NCBI RefSeq assembly: GCF_026914185.1
Contig: NC_070561.1
Location: 4,464,001-4,528,000 of the forward strand
Length of the DNA stretch: 64,000 bases
DNA from: Puccinia triticina
Lineage: Eukaryota; Basidiomycota; Pucciniomycetes; Pucciniales; Pucciniaceae
Direction of reading: 5' to 3'
Shown: positions 57,982 through 64,000 of the stretch, piece after piece
Layout: each line of letters starts with the position of its first letter
Position numbering within the stretch: position 1 is the first letter of the stretch
Notes under the pieces: generated by a model
The model's database searches: none
Told to the model about the DNA's origin: nothing
What the model saw: the letters and a program-made list of their open reading frames with translations, nothing else
Position numbers and translations under genes: made by a program

Positions 57982-58794
57982 TGTGGTGGACAATCTGGTA
58001 CACGCGGAGGAATCAAGCTTTTTGCCGCGCATGGCGCGCGCTGGAGGACGTCAGGATTCAAGACATTAAGGTATCAAGTTCCCAGCCCTCAAGGCTTCCT
58101 CAAGATTCAACGGCGCGGCGTGGCGCGCAACCTCAAGGCGTCTCAGGTTTTCTTTTCTCTTCTTTTCTCCTGTTTGTTGAAGGTCTTGTTTTCCTGTTTT
58201 CTTTCCTTCTCTTTTTTCTTTTTTTGTTTGTTATCTTCTTCTTTCACTCCTGCGCGCGTTGGATAGGTTTGGATGAGGGGGGTTGGTCTTTTATTTGTTG
58301 GTTTTGTGTTCTTTTGTTTTGTTTCTGATTCTTGTCTTGTTGTAGTGCGCGTGTGCGCGCTAGGTTGTGATGAGATGTCTGCTACATGTCACCAACTCCA
58401 AGGTTTGAGTTCAGTTTGAACTCCGGCTTTGGAGCGGCATGGACCTACTCTGAACCGTAATTTTCAGCCCTCCATCAAAGTTTAAGTTATTGTCTTGGCG
58501 CCTTTTCGCCCGCATTTTCACACGTCTTCTGAGCTTATTTCCTCAACGCCGATCTCCTCCACTTCTCTGGTTTAGATCACAACCCCGCCGGCAGTATCCC
58601 CGGCTTCCCCTCAAAACAAAACCCGCCGACGCGCATCTCCAGCCGTTGTAAAATCAACCCCCCCCCCACGCTTACACGACTCTCAGCGCTCCTTTTCGGC
58701 CAATCATCCCGGAGGGCATACGCAAAGCTACTCATTTCTTTTTCCATTCCCCTCCCCGAACTGCTGCCGGCCTAGCACCGGCCAGAGTTCCTCA
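57982..58794 (+). mobile_element. 5' LTR of Ty3/gypsy-like retrotransposon
   Basis: This 813-bp LTR starts TGTGGTGGACAATC and ends AGAGTTCCTCA, 264 bp before the gag start codon. The left flank is CCGG in the minisatellite; the right-hand CCGG would lie beyond the window at the 3' LTR. It contains long T-rich tracts and a TGAGATGT...TACATGT segment. It should provide promoter and polyadenylation signals, although no TATA box was pinned. Confidence 0.87.
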
Positions 58795-58798
58795 TTTG

Positions 58799-58848
58799 TT
58801 CACCCGAGCCGGGATCGAACCAGCGACCTCAAGATTTACAGTCTCGCC
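58799..58848 (-). other. tRNA-Tyr-like 3' half, probable primer-binding region
   Basis: Read on the minus strand, this has an anticodon stem CGAGA/TCTTG around loop CTGTAAA (GTA, Tyr), then a variable segment, then a T-arm GCTGG-TTCGATC-CCGGC, then the 3' acceptor strand TCGGGTGA. No matching 5' acceptor strand or D-arm follows, so it is not a complete tRNA gene. It lies 4 bases after the LTR, where the primer-binding site of a Ty3/gypsy element belongs, in the correct complementary orientation. The complementarity is much longer than a usual 18-nt site. Confidence 0.65.
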
Positions 58849-59058
58849 GATTTGGACGGTCTCGAGACGCTTGGCGGTCTTCGTTCTCATTTTAAGGTTC
58901 CTTTTCTTTTCTTTTAGGTGTTCTGTGGCGAGGGCAAGGAGACTAGAAGTAAGTCCCTCCAATTGTGCACCTCCCGGGTTTCTACTACACGTCGCAACAT
59001 TACATCGCCACGCTTGTGAGCCTCTCGAATACGCCGTATTTTTCTTAGAATCGTTGCA

Positions 59059-61167
59059 ATGGCCGAGGCGAGCAGAATGGTGAAGATCAAACCTCAGGAT
59101 AAGACGCTGGGGTTCGACGGTGCCAACGTAGAAAGATTTCTGGCAGACTATCAACTGGCCGCAAGACTGGATGGGGCTTCCGAGCTTGACATGGCGCAGC
59201 AGGTCCGCTTCTTCATTCGCGGTGCTGAGATCAAGGACGTTGTCGAGACATTGGACGGCTTCGACCCCCCGAACTGGACGCTGCTGAAAGCAGCCATGCT
59301 ATCGCACTGGGGCAAGATTGATACGGCCCGTTTCACGACGCAAGACCTAGAGGATTTGGTCCAGGGGTGGAAGGACAAGGGTGGTGTATCGTCGGTCGTG
59401 GACTTTCAAGATTTTCGCAAGGCGTGGCAGCCGATTCAGTCCTACTTATTACGCAAAGACCACATCGACTCTGTGGAGGAAATCAAGCGGCTTTTTTATC
59501 AGTCATTCTCAATAGGGCTGCAGGAGCGGATCCGCGATCAGTTAATCAAGGATAAAACGATGATCACCACGCAGGACAACCGTTTCAAGCTTCCCACGTT
59601 CGACATCTTGAAGACGGCTGTGGAGGAAGTAATGAAGAATCAGACCGCTCTCACTTTTGAGGGGTCGCGAGCCGAGGTTCAAGTGCAGTCTGGGTTTAAG
59701 CAATCGAACGAAATCATGCAGAAGATCGAGGCCGACCGTCGCCCGAAGGAGGTGCCGACCCAAGCAAGAGCACCAGCTACGATGGACGATCTCGAACGTA
59801 TGCTGCAGTCGTTCGAGCAGCGCCTGGAACAGAAGTTCGCGGCTCAGGCACGACCCGCTACGCCTCGTGGCCCTATTGTTTGTTATTATTGCCACAGAGA
59901 GGGCCATGGGCTCGGGCGATGCGTCGAGTTGCAGAAGGACAAGGAAGAAAAATTGGTGGAGCAAAGGGGGGGCAGTTTCTTTCTCCCTAATGGTGCCCTT
60001 ATTCCCGTCGATTCCTCGCGACCGATCCGGCACGTGGTAGCCTCGTACAACCCAAAGGTAGCGATGGCTAGCGCTCCAGACCAGGAGTTTCGGGCGGCGT
60101 GCGGTTCCCTGGACCCTTGGCAACCACCCTCAATTTCCTCTCAGTCGTTTTCTGGGACATATCAAGCGGACCCCGCGAAGAAGAAGCACGAGCCCCCTAA
60201 GCCTTTTAAGGCTCCTATGGTTCCCCCTGCGGCGGCGCGGCGACCTATGCGCAAGGCTTCAACACCGAAATCCGGATCAGATACGGATGGAATGGATGCG
60301 GAATCTGAGTTGTTTGAGCGGGTGCCGGCGGCTCCCTCCACTGAAGATACGCCGAAGGACAGCCCATCCGCTCCGGCGACGTCCAAGACAATCCCGCCGA
60401 CTCCCAAGGTGCGCTTTGAGCGTGGCATCTCCAAGGACCACCCCAATGCGGCGGACGTGATACTGAAAAAGATGTTTGACGTCCCGGTGCCGAATGTCAC
60501 TGTTTCTGAGCTTTTGGCGGTGGCCCCTTCGGTCGCGGAAGGAATGAAGAAGTGGGTTTCTCGGCGGCGCGTCGAGGTCGGTACAGAGGAGATGAAGGTG
60601 GCGTCCGGTACCTTGGCGGAAGACTCGGAAGGGGAAGGGCGGATTGACGGCATGAGGCTCTACTCCTGCCCGTTGGGTTATATGCCGTGTCTGGTCGGCG
60701 ACGAGGAGAGTAACGCTCTTCCGCTCATTGATTCTGGCTCCCAGCTAAATTTGATTTCGGACTCCATGGCTAATAAATTTAACATCAGCCCTCGCGTGAA
60801 CTTCAGCTCAGCGGTGTATGGAATTGGGAACCAGGCGTGCGAGCTTGTCGGCGTAGCAGAGGACGTTCCCATCCGAGTGGGGAAGACCATAGTTGGCTCT
60901 TGTCACTTCTGGATCACGCGCATGGACGGACCGCTCATTTTTGGCCGGCCTTTTCTGATGGACTTCAACGCTTCTCTCAATTTTGACAATCAAGTCGGCG
61001 AGAGGATCCTGCTACCGGATTCGACTGGCCGCAAGATTGAGGTCTCTTTATGCTCAGTTGATTCCGGACGCTGGGAGCGCGAATTTCCTGGCCACGGACG
61101 CAAGGCGGTTCTTTCCCATAAAGGAAAGGCTCGCGACGACCCTTTGGAGGGACGTCATTTTTTGTAG
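59059..61167 (+). CDS. gag-pr: Ty3/gypsy Gag-protease polyprotein, 702 aa
   Basis: A single open frame runs from ATG 59059 to TAG 61165-61167. The N-terminal half is helical and capsid-like (FDGANVERFLADYQLAARLD, then WTLLKAAMLSHWGKIDTARF). A zinc knuckle CYYCHREGHGLGRC (about residues 275-288) marks the nucleocapsid. A Pro/Ser-rich linker follows. The aspartic protease motif LPLIDSGSQLNLI has its catalytic Asp near residue 558, and the matching GPLIFGRPFLMDF flap/C-terminal segment comes about 90 residues later. It assembles virus-like particles and processes the polyproteins. The frame is intact and may still be functional. Confidence 0.88.
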   Translation: MAEASRMVKIKPQDKTLGFDGANVERFLADYQLAARLDGASELDMAQQVRFFIRGAEIKDVVETLDGFDPPNWTLLKAAMLSHWGKIDTARFTTQDLEDLVQGWKDKGGVSSVVDFQDFRKAWQPIQSYLLRKDHIDSVEEIKRLFYQSFSIGLQERIRDQLIKDKTMITTQDNRFKLPTFDILKTAVEEVMKNQTALTFEGSRAEVQVQSGFKQSNEIMQKIEADRRPKEVPTQARAPATMDDLERMLQSFEQRLEQKFAAQARPATPRGPIVCYYCHREGHGLGRCVELQKDKEEKLVEQRGGSFFLPNGALIPVDSSRPIRHVVASYNPKVAMASAPDQEFRAACGSLDPWQPPSISSQSFSGTYQADPAKKKHEPPKPFKAPMVPPAAARRPMRKASTPKSGSDTDGMDAESELFERVPAAPSTEDTPKDSPSAPATSKTIPPTPKVRFERGISKDHPNAADVILKKMFDVPVPNVTVSELLAVAPSVAEGMKKWVSRRRVEVGTEEMKVASGTLAEDSEGEGRIDGMRLYSCPLGYMPCLVGDEESNALPLIDSGSQLNLISDSMANKFNISPRVNFSSAVYGIGNQACELVGVAEDVPIRVGKTIVGSCHFWITRMDGPLIFGRPFLMDFNASLNFDNQVGERILLPDSTGRKIEVSLCSVDSGRWEREFPGHGRKAVLSHKGKARDDPLEGRHFL
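61158..61164 (+). promoter_or_regulatory. putative -1 ribosomal frameshift site T TTT TTG
   Basis: Gag codons read CAT TTT TTG TAG. The heptamer T TTT TTG fits the X XXY YYZ slippery rule and abuts the gag stop. The pol frame is -1 relative to gag and open from 61122, so slippage would give a Gag-Pr-Pol fusion continuing FFVDTVDPGGG. A downstream stimulatory structure was not identified. Confidence 0.65.
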
Positions 61168-61489
61168 ATACGGTTGATCCGGGAGGCGGCAGATCTAATT
61201 TAGAGTTCCGAAATCTTGCCGCTGGGTCAACTCTCTCTCAAGGAACTCATAGGCCCTATTTTGCATTGTCTACTCATGATCATCAAGAAAATCAAACCGA
61301 AAAATTCAAAAAACAACCGAAAAATACTCAAAACTCAAAACAAACATTTCCCGTGTCCGATTCCGCCTTTTCTGTCAATTTTCCTCATTTCGATCAAGGT
61401 TCTCTCAAGGTTATTCAAGCTTCTGGCACTCTGGGCGCGGCTCTAATGGTGAAGGGTGGAGAGGAGGAGAATGTGTGCCCGCGGAGCCA

Positions 61490-62012
61490 GGGAGAACTAA
61501 AAGTAAGTTCCTCCCAGTTGTGCACCTCCGGGCAAGATGCCACTTTGTCGTCGAAAACTCTACCATGCGCCACAGTTGTGAGCCCCTCCGGTTTCCCCTT
61601 GCGTTCTTCCTCTCTAGATGGCTTGGCAAATCCTGAGACATGTCTCCGCGACGAGAATAAACTAGCCGCTACCTTACGCCTCCGGAATGAGGGAAAACTA
61701 TCGTTGGGTTCAGTTATTTCATGGCTCCGTAACAAGAATAAACTAGATACGTCTTCCGACGTCCTCCGCAATGAGATAAATCTAGTTAACCTCCGCGATG
61801 AGCCTAAACTCCCGAGCCTCCGCGACGAGGTAAAACTAATGACCCTCCGTGATGAGGTGAAACTATCGGAATTCCGGATGGCGGCGGAGGGAGGATTTGT
61901 GTACTTTGGTATAATGCGGAGGCAGGGAGAACTAAAAGTAAGTTCCTCCCAGTTGTGCACCTCCGGGCAAGATGCCGTTTCATCTCCGAAAACTCTATCT
62001 CGTGCCACACTT
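61490..62012 (+). repeat. three-copy 90-bp module in the retrotransposon
   Basis: A block starting GGGAGAACTAAAAGTAAGTT, continuing with CCTCCCAGTTGTGCACCTCC and ending near TTGTGAGC occurs at about 61490-61585 and 61923-62012. A diverged third copy lies in the untranslated leader at about 58935-59019 (GGAGACTAGAAGTAAGTCCC). The two pol copies are translated (LKVSSSQLCTSGQDA twice), so the linker contains a duplicated segment. Confidence 0.8.
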
Positions 62013-64000
62013 GTGAGCAAAGCGCCGGCGTTTTGCTCTTCGTTTGCAGACAAGGCGCCATTCGAAGACGTCGCGGAGCACAGGACGTGGAAGATGTTGG
62101 AGTGCGGCCTAGTCTTGCGGGCTCATATGGAGTTGGATGAATCATGGTGTGATGGAGCTTTCTTGTCTTTTGCGGCAAAGTACAAACCGGTAGCGAAGAA
62201 GGTCAAGCCGGTGAACCAGCCAATGCCGCAGAACCTCAACCCCCCCCTTTGTCGTCCGCCTCTCTCTCGAGACCCGCATCGGGGTCTTCCCAGATCTTTA
62301 GCGGGACCGTTTGTGCCTCAAGGTCGAGTGACGGAAGAGCGACTCTCAGTGGTCAATTTCGGTCCAGATGGGTGGTTGTGGCCGGACGAGCTCAACTTAA
62401 TCAAGAATGTTTTGGCTGAGCGTAATCGGTCCATAGCTTTCACGGAGAAAGAACGTGGCCTGCTGAAGGAGACCTATGGGATGCCTTATATCATACCGGT
62501 CGTGGAACACGAGCCTTGGCAAAAGAAGAAGATTCCTATTCCGGCGGCCAAGCTAGAAGAATTCATTCGAGTGGTCCGCGAACGCGTCGATACCGGGCTT
62601 TACAAACAGTCAACGTCTAGTTATACGTCTCCAGTCTTCTGTGTCCTGAAAAGCAACGGCAAAATACGCGTTGTTCACGACCTTCAGCCGCTCAACAGAG
62701 TGACTATTAAGGATGCGGGCATTCCTCCGGCCACGGAGGAATTCGTCGAGTCCTTCGCAGGACAGGCCTGCTACGGCTTGGGTGACATTATGGGCGGCTA
62801 CGATGAGCGTGCCTTGGACCCCATTTCTAGACCCCTAACGACTTTTGACACGCCACTAGGACGCTTTCAGCTCACGCGCCTTCCGCAGGGTGCTACTAAC
62901 TCTGTGGCCGTCTACCAGGCGCAGATGGTCTGGATACTACAGGATGAAATACCTGACCACACCGGCATTTTCATAGACGACGGGGGTATCAAAGGACCCG
63001 TTTCTGATTACGACAACGGGCCCCTTTCCTGGCACTCCGGAATTCGACGCTTTATCTGGGAGTACGCTACGACCCTCTAGCGGATTCTTTTTCGCATTGA
63101 GGAATCCGGATTGACTGTTTCAGCTTCGAAGTTGGCCGCGTGTGTCCCTGCGCTCGAGATCGTGGGCCATGTAGTGTGTAAGGAAGGTCGAAAAATGGCG
63201 AGGACAAAGGTGAATAAAATTCTCTCATGGCCCACACCGGTAAATCCTACGGAAGTGCGCGGTTTTTTGGGCGTGGTGGTCTACGTGCGGATTTTTATAC
63301 CTCACTTGTCTGAGATTTGCCTTCCGTTGAGGCGCTTGACGCGGAAGGACTCAGAATGGGTTTGGACCGAAGACTGCAACGAGGCTTTCAAGCGGCTAAA
63401 GGTTATTGTTGGCGAAGACATAGTTCTGGTGAAGATCGTGTACGGTCCAGGAGCGGGCAAGCTTAAATTGGCAGTGGACTCCAGCTTCCATGCAGCAGGC
63501 GCGGTTCTCACACAGGAAGACGCAAACGGGATCGACCGGCCTGCCCTCTACGAGTCCCTTCTTTTTTCCAATGTTGAATCCCGGTATTCTCAGCCCAAAC
63601 TCGAGCTCTGCGGTGTGGCCCGGATTCTCAAGAAAATGCAAACGACCTTGTGGGGCCAGCACTTCGAACTGCAGGTGGACGCTCACTCTCTGATTGAGAT
63701 GATAAATGCGCCTAGTCTCCCCAACGCTCCTATGACGCGATGGGTAGCGTTTATCCAGCTTTTCTCTTTCGACATCGTGCACAGACCCGGGAAATCTTTT
63801 ACCATGCCAGACGGGCTTTCTAGGCGGCCTCAAGGAGACGATGAGTCAGACCCCCCCTCGGATTTCGATGAAGAGGCGCCGCATGTCAAGGCACGGCATT
63901 CTTACGCGTTGGGCGCGGAGGAGGCTTATTCAGGGTTTCAACAAGGATACTGGCGCGACCTGGAGCGTTTTCTAGCGTCACTGATTAAGCCGGATGGAAT

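Larger units (their letters stand above)
61122..64000 (+). pseudogene. pol: Ty3/gypsy Pol: reverse transcriptase and RNase H, one in-frame TAG
   Basis: It is open in the -1 frame from 61122. A long linker with LRNE/LRDE-type repeats (LRNEGKLSLG, LRDEVKLMTL) precedes the reverse transcriptase. RT motifs are TGLYKQSTSSYTSPVFCVLK, then KIRVVHDLQPLNRVTIKDAG, LTRLPQGATNS and the catalytic FIDDGG (about 62970; most relatives have YIDD). A TAG at 63078-63080 interrupts WEYATTL*RILFRIEE. The same frame then continues through VRGFLGVVVYVRIF and RNase H (KLKLAVDSSFHAAGAVLTQE) to MPDGLSRRP and the window end. Integrase and the 3' LTR lie outside. The stop inactivates pol unless it is read through. Confidence 0.85.

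Noticed and set aside
58799..58880. Complete tRNA-Tyr gene
   Set aside because: The anticodon arm and T-arm are present, but no 5' acceptor strand pairing with TCGGGTG and no D-arm could be found.
58792..59154. Minus-strand frame containing LEVAGSIPAR and plus-strand frame with AGIEPATSRF
   Set aside because: Both are translations of the tRNA-like primer-binding region, a common false ORF.
59542..60123. Long minus-strand open frame opposite gag
   Set aside because: It is the antisense shadow of the Gag-protease frame, which has a zinc knuckle and a protease motif.

Overview
The window looks like a transposon-choked stretch of a basidiomycete genome, most likely a rust fungus (Pucciniales). 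This is inferred from short GT-AG introns (about 50-100 bp), the types of transposable element present, tandem F-box/LRR-like genes and a lineage-specific secreted-protein candidate; it was not checked by search. Only a handful of genes look like host genes: two tandem 454-residue F-box-like paralogues (19.3-23.2 kb), a small HYPK-type UBA protein (25.8-26.3 kb, minus), an eight-exon TOM70 mitochondrial import receptor (38.8-41.2 kb, minus) and a four-exon candidate secreted protein (52.0-53.2 kb).

The left 18 kb is a nested transposon. A minus-strand Plavaka-type (CACTA-like) transposase gene runs from 15.4 kb off the left edge, and it is split by an 11,588-bp Helitron (966-12553). The Helitron has 5' TC, 3' CTAG, a terminal hairpin and asymmetric inverted repeats, and it sits between A and T. 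Removing it in silico rejoins the host transposase in frame. It carries a Rep-helicase gene, a plus-strand gene with an AT-hook, and a minus-strand beta-rich gene. The Rep-helicase has one in-frame TGA and a solo LTR inserted in its helicase exon, with a 4-bp target duplication.

From 23 to 54 kb there are many non-autonomous inverted-repeat elements, several with clear target-site duplications (TA, TTA, 7, 8 or 10 bp), plus degenerate Tc1-like and hAT transposase genes. Palindromic minisatellites built on ATGACCGGTCAT-like cores recur at 31.5, 33.4, 47.1, 49.5, 53.5 and 56.0 kb. At least two of these arrays lie inside inverted-repeat DNA elements.

The right end (56-64 kb) is one such array, interrupted by a solo LTR and then by the 5' LTR of a Ty3/gypsy-like retrotransposon. 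That element's Gag-protease and polymerase are joined by a putative -1 frameshift site (T TTT TTG immediately before the gag stop), and its pol has an in-frame TAG. Four LTRs of at least two families are inserted at the same CCGG inside ACCGGT of the minisatellite, which points to targeted integration into this repeat.
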